Source of the DNA: Pseudomonadales bacterium
GTDB lineage: Bacteria; Pseudomonadota; Gammaproteobacteria; Pseudomonadales; DT-91
Assembly (NCBI GenBank): GCA_013215025.1
Contig: JABSRR010000068.1
Span: 1 to 9,233, forward strand
Direction: 5' to 3'
Length of the DNA: 9,233 bases
Shown here one piece after another: positions 1 through 5,945 of this stretch (its first letter is position 1; every line of letters starts with the position of its first letter). A program made the position numbers and the translations under genes. Under the pieces are notes generated by a model, which had not been told where the DNA came from, made no database searches, and worked only from the letters and a program-made list of their open reading frames with translations.

Positions 1-3
1 TAA

Positions 4-222
4 CAAGAGGCAAAAATTAAAACCACTTTATTGTCTGAGGAATTTTTATTTACGGACTTACTGGCACAAGACAGAGAGTTAACCCCTGTCTATGCCGTTG
101 ATAATAAAGGAAGATTACGCTTTTTCACGCATGAACGCTGGCTGCAACCAAAACCTGGCTGGAAAATCAGCTGCATTTCACACCATCCTAATGTAAGTGA
201 TCAGCAGGCACGCCTGCTTTAG
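4..222 (+). CDS. Antiporter-tail-like open frame, 5' end broken or unresolved
   Basis: The open frame has 72 codons and ends at TAG 220-222. The peptide reads like the cytoplasmic C-terminal tail of NhaP-type Na+/H+ (cation/proton) antiporters: a LSEEF-type start, then TPVYAVDNKGRLRFFT, then PKPGW-K-I close to the end. This is pattern recall, not a search. The resemblance appears to begin before the first possible start (TTG at 31), which argues against TTG31 opening an independent gene. A TAA in the same frame occupies bases 1-3, so the upstream antiporter body cannot be read through in this frame. Possible explanations are a nonsense mutation or frameshift just outside the window, a sequencing error, or a genuine short orphan. 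No Shine-Dalgarno is placed for TTG31; AGAGG at 6-10 is about 20 nt away. No membrane segment is present, as expected for a tail. The identity is tentative. Confidence 0.4.
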   Translation, partial: QEAKIKTTLLSEEFLFTDLLAQDRELTPVYAVDNKGRLRFFTHERWLQPKPGWKISCISHHPNVSDQQARLL

Positions 223-230
223 ATCACTTT
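195..230 (+). terminator. Long hairpin over the stop codon of the first frame
   Basis: The outer arms AAGTGATC (195-202) and GATCACTT (222-229) pair perfectly. Inside them AGCAGGC (203-209) pairs with GCCTGCT (212-218), leaving a very small loop and a three-base TTA bulge at 219-221. The stem therefore has about 14-15 pairs and includes the TAG stop. Only TTT followed by AATAT comes after it, so it is a weak intrinsic terminator at best. It could instead protect a 3' end or be an operator-like palindrome. Confidence 0.45.
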
Positions 231-275
231 AATATGATCGGCATAATTACAGTCTATTAAGGATCAGCAGAATCG

Positions 276-304
276 CTGTTATGCGCCAAGCGAATGTTTA
301 TAAT
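276..304 (+). promoter_or_regulatory. Putative sigma-70 promoter for the dehydrogenase gene
   Basis: A perfect -10 hexamer TATAAT sits at 299-304. Seventeen bases upstream is CTGTTA (276-281), which matches only three of six -35 positions. Transcription would start near 311, giving a leader of roughly 23 nt before the ATG at 334. The position in the only gap before the gene supports the call; the weak -35 lowers confidence. Confidence 0.45.
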
Positions 305-322
305 CGCACGCTTATTTTAACG

Positions 323-337
323 ATGAAAAATTTATGA
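323..337 (+). other. Four-codon mini-ORF overlapping the dehydrogenase start
   Basis: ATG AAA AAT TTA TGA encodes M-K-N-L, and its TGA (335-337) overlaps the downstream ATG (334-336) in an ATGA junction. The dehydrogenase has no recognisable Shine-Dalgarno. Re-initiation from this mini-ORF is conceivable, but the mini-ORF lacks a clear ribosome site too. It is listed because the same geometry recurs before argC. Confidence 0.2.
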
Positions 338-1431
338 CAAGCGCTGATAAATCTCTTACCGTCGACGATCTTGGCACCGTTTTAGTAACCGGTGGCTCTG
401 GTTTTGTGGGTAAAAACTTTGTGCAGACATTGCTCGATCGTGGCTTACATGTCCGCAGCTTCGACTTGGTACCAACCGATCTTGAGCATGAAAACCTTAC
501 TGTGATTGAGGGCAATATTTGTGATGCCGAGATTGTTGCCGAGGCGGTTAAAGGGGTTGACACTGTATTCCATACAGCTGCCATTATTGAGTTGAAAGGC
601 GGCAAAAATGTCACTAAAGCCTATCGTGACCGTTCTTATATGATCAATGTGGAAGGCACCAAGGGTTTACTTCGTGCTTTACAACAGGCAGGTGGCAAAC
701 GCTTTGTGTATACCGCATCAAACTCGGTGATTATTGGTGGTGAGCCCTTAGAGAATGCATGTGAAGAGACACCATACACTAAGAGATTCAATGACTTATA
801 CACTGAAACTAAAGTTATTGCTGAGAAGTGGGTACTGGCTCAAAATGGTCAAAACGGCGTCCTGACCTGCGCTATTCGCCCTTCTGGCATCTGGGGTCCG
901 GGTGACCAAACCGTCTTTCGTATCTTTTTTGAACAAATCATTAATGGTGTGCCTGTGACTCGTGTTGGTGATGGCTCCGCGCTACTCGACAACACCTATG
1001 TTCACAACCTCATTCACGGCCAAATACTAGCGGCCGAACACTTGCTTGAGGGCGGTACCGCTCCTGGTCAAGCCTATTTTATTAACGACGGCGACCCGAT
1101 CAATATGTTTGATTTTGCTGAGCCTATTATCGAGGCTTGCGGGGCGAAGATCCACAATATCAAGATACCTTACTGGATGGTGCATGGTGTCATGACATTA
1201 TGGCAAGAGCTGCACTTTAAATTTGGCCTACCCGAGCCGATTTTACCGCCTTTGGCGATAGAACGAATTGGCGTGCATAACTACTTTAGTATTGATAAAG
1301 CGCGGCAAGAACTTGGTTTTGAGCCAATTTACAGCACTGAACAAGGCATTGAAGAATCTAAGCCATTTTACCGCAGCATGTTCAATACCATGGCTGAAGC
1401 GGCTGGCAAACAAAAGCTGATTAAAGCATAA
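334..1431 (+). CDS. NAD(P)-dependent 3-beta-HSD/epimerase family dehydrogenase
   Basis: This 365-residue extended short-chain dehydrogenase belongs to the 3-beta-hydroxysteroid dehydrogenase / epimerase group. The Rossmann motif T19-G-G-S-G-F-V-G26 is complete, and Asp44 at the end of the second strand suggests preference for NAD over NADP. The catalytic residues are Ser129/Ser131 in TASNS and Y156-x-x-x-K160. The IRPSGIWGPGD segment at 181-191 is characteristic of 3-beta-HSD-like and sterol-4-carboxylate dehydrogenase-like enzymes. Such proteins oxidise a 3-beta-hydroxyl group or reduce a beta-keto intermediate; the substrate cannot be read from the sequence. ATG334 is the only sensible start, because the nucleotide motif begins 20 residues in. 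There is no membrane segment, so it should be cytosolic. It is a single-gene unit with its own likely promoter and a terminator at 1526-1550. The acyl-CoA dehydrogenase downstream might share a lipid or steroid pathway, but the terminator between them makes this only a guess. Confidence 0.85.
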   Translation: MTSADKSLTVDDLGTVLVTGGSGFVGKNFVQTLLDRGLHVRSFDLVPTDLEHENLTVIEGNICDAEIVAEAVKGVDTVFHTAAIIELKGGKNVTKAYRDRSYMINVEGTKGLLRALQQAGGKRFVYTASNSVIIGGEPLENACEETPYTKRFNDLYTETKVIAEKWVLAQNGQNGVLTCAIRPSGIWGPGDQTVFRIFFEQIINGVPVTRVGDGSALLDNTYVHNLIHGQILAAEHLLEGGTAPGQAYFINDGDPINMFDFAEPIIEACGAKIHNIKIPYWMVHGVMTLWQELHFKFGLPEPILPPLAIERIGVHNYFSIDKARQELGFEPIYSTEQGIEESKPFYRSMFNTMAEAAGKQKLIKA

Positions 1432-1505
1432 GCTAGCTGCTACTTAGCTTTCTTCTAAACAGCTTTCTTCTAAACAGCTTTCTTCTTAATAGCTATCACC
1501 GCACT
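1431..1505 (+). repeat. AGCT-phased 15-bp tandem repeat
   Basis: AGCT begins at 1431, 1446, 1461, 1476 and 1491, exactly 15 bases apart. The units at 1446-1460 and 1461-1475 are identical (AGCTTTCTTCTAAAC), and the third (1476-1490) differs only in its last few bases. The first and fifth units keep little more than the leading AGCT. The array starts on the last base of the dehydrogenase stop codon and lies wholly in its 3' untranslated region. Confidence 0.8.
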
Positions 1506-1550
1506 GCTCGTCACCGAGCTTTATGAAAAGCCAGTCATCTCTGGCTTTTT
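1506..1550 (+). terminator. Rho-independent terminator after the dehydrogenase gene
   Basis: The main stem is AAAAGCCAG (1526-1534) with CTGGCTTTT (1541-1549) around the loop TCATCT, ending in a run of five T (1546-1550). A short GC-rich helper hairpin precedes it: GCTCG (1506-1510) with CGAGC (1515-1519) around TCAC. The structure faces the plus strand and closes the upstream transcript. Confidence 0.85.
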
Positions 1551-1574
1551 AATGTATTTTCAATATCTTAGCGC

Positions 1575-1603
1575 TAGAAATTAAACGCTTGCTGCGTTAA
1601 AAT
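1575..1603 (+). promoter_or_regulatory. Putative sigma-70 promoter for the acyl-CoA dehydrogenase
   Basis: TAGAAA (1575-1580, four of six -35 matches) and TAAAAT (1598-1603, five of six -10 matches) are 17 bases apart. They sit between the upstream terminator and the next gene. The leader after a start near 1610 contains a seven-pair hairpin, TGGCTGA (1622-1628) with TCAGCCA (1636-1642). Confidence 0.45.
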
Positions 1604-1653
1604 TTGCGCGTTTTTAATTACTGGCTGACACGTTTTCAGCCATATTGATGCTT

Positions 1654-1660
1654 GGAGAGG
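1654..1660 (+). promoter_or_regulatory. Shine-Dalgarno of the acyl-CoA dehydrogenase
   Basis: GGAGAGG lies immediately before CTTA-ATG, with GGAG seven bases and GAGG four bases from the start at 1665. It is the best ribosome site on the plus strand of this window and fixes the start codon. Confidence 0.8.
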
Positions 1661-1664
1661 CTTA

Positions 1665-2819
1665 ATGGCATTAGTACTGAATGAAGAGCAGCGTATTTTA
1701 AAAGATTCTGCTAAAGGTTTTTTAGCAGAGCATGCGCCTATTGAAGCTTTTCGTGCGTTGCGCGACCAGCAAGATGCAACCGGCTACGACCCAGAACTTT
1801 GGCAAAAAATGGTCAATGAACAAGGCTGGGCTGGCATTGCAATACCTGAAGCATTTGGTGGTTTGGAATTTGGTTTTTTTGGTCTTGGGGTCATTTTTGA
1901 AGAAGCCGGCCGAACTTTAGCCGCATCACCTTTGTTCTCTACCATTGTTTTAGGGGCCTCGACGATTGAATTACTGGCTAGCGATAGCCAAAAAGAAGTC
2001 TTATTACCGCAAATCGCGGCTGGCGAAATCACCCTAGCGCTTGCCCTAGAAGAAGGTAATCAGCATGCACCTTATGCGATCAATACGTCAGCCACGCGCG
2101 ATGGCGAGCAGTATGTGTTAAATGGCGCGAAAAGCTTCGTTTTAGACGGTCACTCTGCCGATAAACTGTTAGTGGTCGCGAGAACCAAAAATGTGAGCAA
2201 TGGTGAAACCCATTCTGCCGCGGGTATTAGCGTATTTTTAGTTGATAACGACGCTGCTGGTCTAAGCATTAACCGCACCATCATGATGGACAGCCGCAAT
2301 GCAGCGCAAGTTCAGCTGGATAATGTTCGCGTAAGCGCTGATGCGTTGATTGGCGAAGCAGACCAAGCCTACCCAGCATTGGATGATGTACTGGATCGCG
2401 GTCGAGCAATTTTGGCTGCAGAAATGCTCGGTGGCTGTCTAGAAATGTTTGAACGGACCATGGCATATTTGAAAGAGCGTGAGCAATTTGGTGTGAAAAT
2501 TGGTTCGTTTCAGGCCTTAAAGCATCGTGCTGCACAAATGTTTGTTGAAATTGAGCTGTCTAAATCTGTCGTTTTAGCAGCACTTGCAGCCATTGACGAA
2601 AATGCTGACAATCGCGCTGAGCTTGCGGCGATTGCCAAAACCAAATTAAACGATACCTTTAAATTGGTCACTGACGAAGCTACACAAATGCATGGCGGTA
2701 TTGGCGTCACAGACGAGCTTGATATTGGCTTATTTTTGAAGCGTGCGCGTGCGGCGATTGCGACCTTAGGTCACTCAGGCTTTTTGCGCGACCGCTATGC
2801 GAGCTTAAACGGTTATTAA
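1665..2819 (+). CDS. Acyl-CoA dehydrogenase family protein
   Basis: This FAD flavoprotein has 384 residues, the usual length, and should introduce the alpha-beta double bond into an acyl-CoA thioester. The domain order is complete: helical N-terminal domain (about 1-115), middle beta domain (about 120-222) and C-terminal helical domain (about 230-380). Diagnostic stretches are EREQFG at 271-276 with SFQALKH at 281-287, and QMHGGIGVTDE at 341-351, which contributes to the FAD and dimer contacts. The Tyr-Glu-Gly-Thr segment that carries the catalytic glutamate in short- and medium-chain enzymes is replaced here by TLGHSG (367-372), so the base must lie elsewhere or be supplied by a partner subunit. 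Enzymes of this shape occur in branched-chain, aromatic and steroid side-chain degradation; the substrate is not evident. It has its own promoter and Shine-Dalgarno and is followed by the terminator at 2937-2966. There is no electron-transfer or thiolase gene nearby to indicate the pathway. Confidence 0.9.
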   Translation: MALVLNEEQRILKDSAKGFLAEHAPIEAFRALRDQQDATGYDPELWQKMVNEQGWAGIAIPEAFGGLEFGFFGLGVIFEEAGRTLAASPLFSTIVLGASTIELLASDSQKEVLLPQIAAGEITLALALEEGNQHAPYAINTSATRDGEQYVLNGAKSFVLDGHSADKLLVVARTKNVSNGETHSAAGISVFLVDNDAAGLSINRTIMMDSRNAAQVQLDNVRVSADALIGEADQAYPALDDVLDRGRAILAAEMLGGCLEMFERTMAYLKEREQFGVKIGSFQALKHRAAQMFVEIELSKSVVLAALAAIDENADNRAELAAIAKTKLNDTFKLVTDEATQMHGGIGVTDELDIGLFLKRARAAIATLGHSGFLRDRYASLNGY

Positions 2820-2826
2820 GCGCTGC

Positions 2827-2864
2827 CTCGCTGCTTATTACATAGTGTTGTCATGTGCAGCGAG
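2827..2864 (+). repeat. 8-bp perfect inverted repeat after the acyl-CoA dehydrogenase
   Basis: CTCGCTGC (2827-2834) pairs with GCAGCGAG (2857-2864). ACAT (2840-2843) can stack with ATGT (2853-2856) inside it, leaving a five-base bulge on the left. No T-run follows, so it is not a standard terminator. A second arm pair, CGATCT (2899-2904) and AGATCG (2915-2920), and then the terminator hairpin come after it. Confidence 0.45.
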
Positions 2865-2936
2865 TGCTTCTTGCAAATAGCGATTAGCCACCAACCCGCG
2901 ATCTACAAACCCAAAGATCGGTGCTTGAATGCCAAC

Positions 2937-2966
2937 AAGGTGCTTAACGGCACCTTTTTTGTTTTT
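2937..2966 (+). terminator. Rho-independent terminator upstream of argC
   Basis: AAGGTGC (2937-2943) and GCACCTT (2950-2956) form a stem around TTAACG. Six T (2955-2960), a G and five more T follow. It faces the plus strand and ends the acyl-CoA dehydrogenase transcript about 140 bases after the stop codon, or ends a small RNA made from this gap. Confidence 0.85.
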
Positions 2967-3049
2967 CTGACGCTTACGGTGTTTACTATTATCAAGCCAG
3001 CAAGAGAATAACCGTCAATCACGATAGCCTTTTTGCTAACTCGAGAGCT

Positions 3050-3077
3050 GAGGCTTAATCCAATGAGAACATCATGA
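3050..3077 (+). promoter_or_regulatory. Shine-Dalgarno and four-codon mini-ORF overlapping the argC start
   Basis: GAGG (3050-3053) is nine bases before an ATG at 3063. That ATG opens ATG AGA ACA TCA TGA (M-R-T-S), and its TGA (3075-3077) overlaps the argC ATG (3074-3076) as ATGA. The same GAGG is 20 bases from the argC start, too far for direct use. The only site at proper distance for argC is a weak GAGA at 3065-3068. Coupled re-initiation is a reasonable inference. Confidence 0.35.
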
Positions 3078-4045
3078 GCCAAACACAGTATAAAATTTTT
3101 ATCGATGGCGAAGCCGGTACGACAGGCTTACAAATTCGTCAGCGGCTACTAAACCACCCGCATATTGAGGTGGTCTCGATTGACCCTGCACTGCGCAAGG
3201 ACATGAGCGCTAAGAAAGCCATTTTATCTGCCGTAGACTTGTGCGTGCTGTGCTTACCTGATGCTGCCGCCAAAGAAGCTGCAGTTCTTTGTGAGGCTAT
3301 GGGCGTTCGTGTTTTGGATGCAAGCTCTGCTCACCGCACAGCAGATGATTGGGTATATGGCTTAGCCGAGCTAGCTCCAGATCAACGACAGCAGATACAA
3401 CAAGCAAACAAAGTTTCTAACCCAGGTTGCTACGCTACCGGTGCCAATTTATTACTGAAACCCTTGAGCGAGGCTGATTGTCTGGTTGATGACTATTTGA
3501 TCAGTATCAATGCCGTGTCTGGCTATTCTGGTGGTGGCAAGCAGATGATTGAGCGCTACCAGGCAGTGCCTCCGCAGGCACCTACTTTTGGCTTATATGG
3601 GCTTGAGTTTGAGCACAAGCATACCGCAGAAATTCATCAATGGTCAGGTGTTAAGCGTAGGCCGGTATTTATTCCCTCTGTATCAGCCTATGAGCAAGGC
3701 ATGTTGGTGCATATTATGCTCGATCATCATGCCTTAAATCTGACAGGCGACAACGTTGGCGCAGCGCTGCAGCAGCTATTTGTAAACTATTATGAGAATG
3801 AACCACTCGTCTTGGTTCATGCGCTCAATGATGTCGAACAAAACGCGCCATTTTTAACCCCTCACGGCATCAGTGGACAAAACCGCTGTGAGATATTTTG
3901 CTTTAGTAACCCTCACTACGCGCAAACCCTGGTAGTTGCCAAGCTTGATAATCTTGGCAAAGGTGCTTCGGGTGCTTGTGTGCAAAACATGAATCTTATG
4001 TTGGGCCTGAATGAGCATATTGCGGTTGATTTAACTGACGGCTAA
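3074..4045 (+). CDS. argC: N-acetyl-gamma-glutamyl-phosphate reductase, short type
   Basis: ArgC reduces N-acetyl-glutamyl-5-phosphate with NADPH to N-acetyl-glutamate semialdehyde, the third step of arginine synthesis, in the cytosol. At 323 residues it is the short form rather than the roughly 345-residue classical form. The nucleotide-binding loop is DGEAGTTG (11-18). The active-site cysteine is C119 in SNPGCYATG (115-123), which forms the thioester intermediate. The segment after [10 protein letters not shown] (147-156) and the [18 protein letters not shown] run (294-311) near the C-terminus are typical of the family. Upstream in frame a TAA at 3056-3058 closes the reading frame, so ATG3074 is the first possible ATG. 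No other arginine gene is adjacent; the gene stands alone between a terminator and the convergent ribE. Some bacteria carry both long and short forms, so this copy may not be the only one in the genome. Confidence 0.93.
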   Translation: MSQTQYKIFIDGEAGTTGLQIRQRLLNHPHIEVVSIDPALRKDMSAKKAILSAVDLCVLCLPDAAAKEAAVLCEAMGVRVLDASSAHRTADDWVYGLAELAPDQRQQIQQANKVSNPGCYATGANLLLKPLSEADCLVDDYLISINAVSGYSGGGKQMIERYQAVPPQAPTFGLYGLEFEHKHTAEIHQWSGVKRRPVFIPSVSAYEQGMLVHIMLDHHALNLTGDNVGAALQQLFVNYYENEPLVLVHALNDVEQNAPFLTPHGISGQNRCEIFCFSNPHYAQTLVVAKLDNLGKGASGACVQNMNLMLGLNEHIAVDLTDG

Positions 4046-4101
4046 ATAGCTAAACCGTTAACGACTTATCTTCCCGCTAAGTGGCTATTCATTCGGCTTT
4101 A

Positions 4102-4173
4102 CTTTTTAAAGGGCTTTAAAATAGCTTTTTAAAGAGCTATTAAATTGAGCTATTTGTTTAAGCTATTTAAGCA
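4102..4173. repeat. AT-rich AGCTATT repeats and hairpin between convergent genes
   Basis: AGCTATT starts at 4135, 4148 and 4161, exactly 13 bases apart, with a related AGCTTTT at 4123. CTTTTTAAAG occurs at 4102-4111 and again at 4125-4134. AATAGCT (4120-4126) pairs with AGCTATT (4135-4141) in a hairpin that may extend to a TTAA tetraloop. TTTAAAG (4105-4111) and CTTTAAA (4114-4120) are a second palindrome. The hairpin is followed by TTTT only when read on the minus strand, so it may weakly terminate the ribE transcript there. For argC no clean plus-strand terminator is visible. Confidence 0.5.
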
Positions 4174-4177
4174 AGCG

Positions 4178-4858
4178 TTAGCTGTTACTGTTGTTGATAC
4201 TGCCGGCGTTGCTAATATCCGCGATGCTGCCGATATTTTTATCAGCTAAAACTCGCTCAACCGTATCCACGATCGCTTGGGTTGCACGCTCGACTTCAAG
4301 GTTCACTTTTGCACCTGGGCTAAGCTGACCGAAGTTTGTTGCCCGCAGAGTTTCAGGAATAAACCAAACGTCTAACCAGCCATCTTTTGCACTGCAATCA
4401 GCAATCGTAAGACTGCAGCCATTGAGCGCAACAAAGCCTTTATTAAACAGATATTTACTCAAATTTTGTGGTACTTGAAAGCGCATCTTGCAGTTGTTTT
4501 CAGAGTGTTCAATGGCAATAATCTCGGCCTGTGCATCAATATGACCAGAAACAATATGACCACCTACTTCCTGCATCGCTTGCGCCGAACGCTCAACATT
4601 TACGGCTGATCCCGTGGCAAACTCAGCGGTATTTGTCAGCATTAATGTTTGCTGCATCATGTCAAAGAATACCTCTAAGCCACTATCACAGGGCTTAAAC
4701 TCAGTGACGGTTAAACAGACTCCATTAATTGCGATGCTGGCTCCAATATTTACCCCTTCAGCCAGTTGACCCTCAAGCAGCAGACTGAAACGCACTAAAC
4801 CAGGCTTTTTTTCCAGCCAATGAATTGGCACACACTGTTGGACAATTCCAGTAAACAT
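4178..4858 (-). CDS. ribE: Riboflavin synthase, alpha subunit
   Basis: This enzyme (ribE, also called ribC) converts two molecules of 6,7-dimethyl-8-ribityllumazine into riboflavin and a pyrimidine, the last step of vitamin B2 synthesis. The start MFTGIV is the family signature. Two tandem lumazine-binding barrels are visible: NGVCLTV at 45-51 with GGHIVSGHID at 99-108 ending the first half, and NGCSLTI at 146-152 with IPETLRATNF at 167-176 in the second. The length of 226 is slightly above the usual 200-220. The excess is a low-complexity Ser/Asn/Ile tail after about residue 207 that shows no family feature. It begins 28 nt after plsC and is the last gene of the minus-strand series. No FMN riboswitch-like leader lies in that short gap, and no other rib gene is near. 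Translation probably relies on a weak purine stretch (GAGAG) or on coupling to plsC. Confidence 0.95.
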   Translation of the reverse strand: MFTGIVQQCVPIHWLEKKPGLVRFSLLLEGQLAEGVNIGASIAINGVCLTVTEFKPCDSGLEVFFDMMQQTLMLTNTAEFATGSAVNVERSAQAMQEVGGHIVSGHIDAQAEIIAIEHSENNCKMRFQVPQNLSKYLFNKGFVALNGCSLTIADCSAKDGWLDVWFIPETLRATNFGQLSPGAKVNLEVERATQAIVDTVERVLADKNIGSIADISNAGSINNSNS

Positions 4859-4886
4859 AGTTCTTGCTCTCGCGATGAATATTTGG

Positions 4887-5603
4887 CTAAGGTATACGCG
4901 CGGCGCCGATAATTTGCTGACATTCAGCCGCTAATACTAGCTCATCCGTATCTTGAACTTGCTGTTCAGAAATGGCTGGGTGAATGATAATTTCTGTTAG
5001 CCCCGGATGTAACTCCAGTGTATTACTGGGCATAATTTTTTCAGTACCGTTGAGTGTGATCGGTAATACCGCAAATTCAAGGGTTTTGGCGGTATTAAAT
5101 GCTCCTCGTTTAAAACGCTTAAGCTCGCCATTTGAGCGTGTACCCTCAGGAAAGAATAAAATCGAACAGCTCTCGGGTAAGGTTTGCTTTAATGCACGCA
5201 AGGTTTCAAACGCCTTTTGGCTGTTACTGCGATCCATAAAAATATGCCCTAATGCCGCAGTCGCCCAACCAAGAAATGGCATCTTGCGCAGCTCTTTCTT
5301 CATTACCCAGCGTAAGTCTAAATCTAAGTAGCCATACAACACTAAAATATCGAATACGCTCATATGATTGACCACCACCACATACGATCGTTTTGGGTCG
5401 AGATGCTCTTGCCCAACAATTCTCAGCCTAGAGAAACTTAAACGATAGGTCGCCCTGGCCCAAAATCTCGCGATATAGCGGCTAGCGATGCGCTGACTAA
5501 ACAAGCATACGAATACACACACATATGCCAGAGTAGCGGTCATGATGGCAAAAAAGGGAAAGAAGAATAAATACTTATAGAGGTTTATTAACAACGACTT
5601 CAT
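4887..5603 (-). CDS. plsC: 1-acyl-sn-glycerol-3-phosphate acyltransferase
   Basis: PlsC-type enzymes acylate lysophosphatidic acid at sn-2 to make phosphatidic acid at the inner membrane. The catalytic NHxxxxD box is N79-H80-M-S-V-F-D85. The substrate-binding FPEGTRS block is at 151-157, and the later V-L-P-I-T motif is at 179-183. One hydrophobic segment at about 10-36 should anchor the protein in the membrane, with the catalytic domain on the cytosolic side. The length of 238 is normal. It starts 29 nt after the PHA-system gene with no strong Shine-Dalgarno and is followed after 28 nt by ribE, so it is read as part of the operon. Members with other acyl acceptors look the same, so the exact substrate is not proven. 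Confidence 0.88.
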   Translation of the reverse strand: MKSLLINLYKYLFFFPFFAIMTATLAYVCVFVCLFSQRIASRYIARFWARATYRLSFSRLRIVGQEHLDPKRSYVVVVNHMSVFDILVLYGYLDLDLRWVMKKELRKMPFLGWATAALGHIFMDRSNSQKAFETLRALKQTLPESCSILFFPEGTRSNGELKRFKRGAFNTAKTLEFAVLPITLNGTEKIMPSNTLELHPGLTEIIIHPAISEQQVQDTDELVLAAECQQIIGAARIP

Positions 5604-5632
5604 AACTGACTATTCGGGCTGGTGAATCTTCC

Positions 5633-5911
5633 CTAGACAATATACTCGTCTGCCCATGCATTAATACGCGACTTAACCACAGGGGCCATCGCCGCATAAA
5701 GCATGCCGAGTTTTAAAGACAAAACCAAATGTTTGCCTTCAATAGCAAGCGAGCCTTTGCCTGCCTTATGTTTAAAATCAATCTGCTGCGGATTCTTCCA
5801 AGCATATTGCATGCCGTGTTCCGACTGCAATTGATCGGCAAGATCCTGCATACCTTTCTGCAGCTCATCCAGATCCATGGTAAAAGCGCGCTTGATATGA
5901 ATTTTTGCCAT
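5633..5911 (-). CDS. Polyhydroxyalkanoic acid system family protein, 92 aa
   Basis: This small basic protein resembles the PHA granule-region family (PF09650/TIGR02610 type, usually about 90 residues). It has a start of the type MAKIHIKR, a helix DLDELQKGMQDLADQL at 13-28, then alternating strands through YAWKN, IDFKHKAGKGSLAIEG and HLVLSLKLG, and a final helix with APVVKSRINAWADEYI. The biochemical role of the family is unknown; it was named from genes near PHA synthesis loci. I chose M at 5911. A longer frame back to 5980 would overlap the end of the upstream gene by 35 bases and would add a stretch (MRRLSLGRF...) without family character. No phaC, phaR or phasin gene is in the window. Here the gene lies 34 nt after the RluA-like gene and 29 nt before plsC, so it travels with the operon and not with PHA enzymes. 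Confidence 0.75.
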   Translation of the reverse strand: MAKIHIKRAFTMDLDELQKGMQDLADQLQSEHGMQYAWKNPQQIDFKHKAGKGSLAIEGKHLVLSLKLGMLYAAMAPVVKSRINAWADEYIV

Positions 5912-5945
5912 AGCTATTTTGCTTATTGATATAGAAAACAGTATT

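Noticed and set aside
1431..1505. A CRISPR-like array
   Set aside because: Units are directly abutting 15-mers without unique spacers, and no cas gene is present. It is a plain tandem repeat.
2965..2992. TATTAT at 2987-2992 as a -10 box for argC
   Set aside because: The best -35 at acceptable spacing (TTCTGA, 2965-2970) matches only three positions and overlaps the terminator T-tract. I could not choose a convincing argC promoter.
2838..3014. A 58-codon minus-strand open frame in the argC upstream gap, with a protein-like end (GLVANRYLQEALAAHDNTM)
   Set aside because: It has no ATG or GTG start; the first TTG leaves only 19 residues. The frame also runs through the plus-strand terminator, whose A-rich complement produces the Lys-rich middle. 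A relic cannot be excluded, but nothing positive supports it.
4984..5331. A 115-codon plus-strand open frame opposite plsC
   Set aside because: It lies wholly inside plsC on the other strand, and its sequence shows no recognisable domain.
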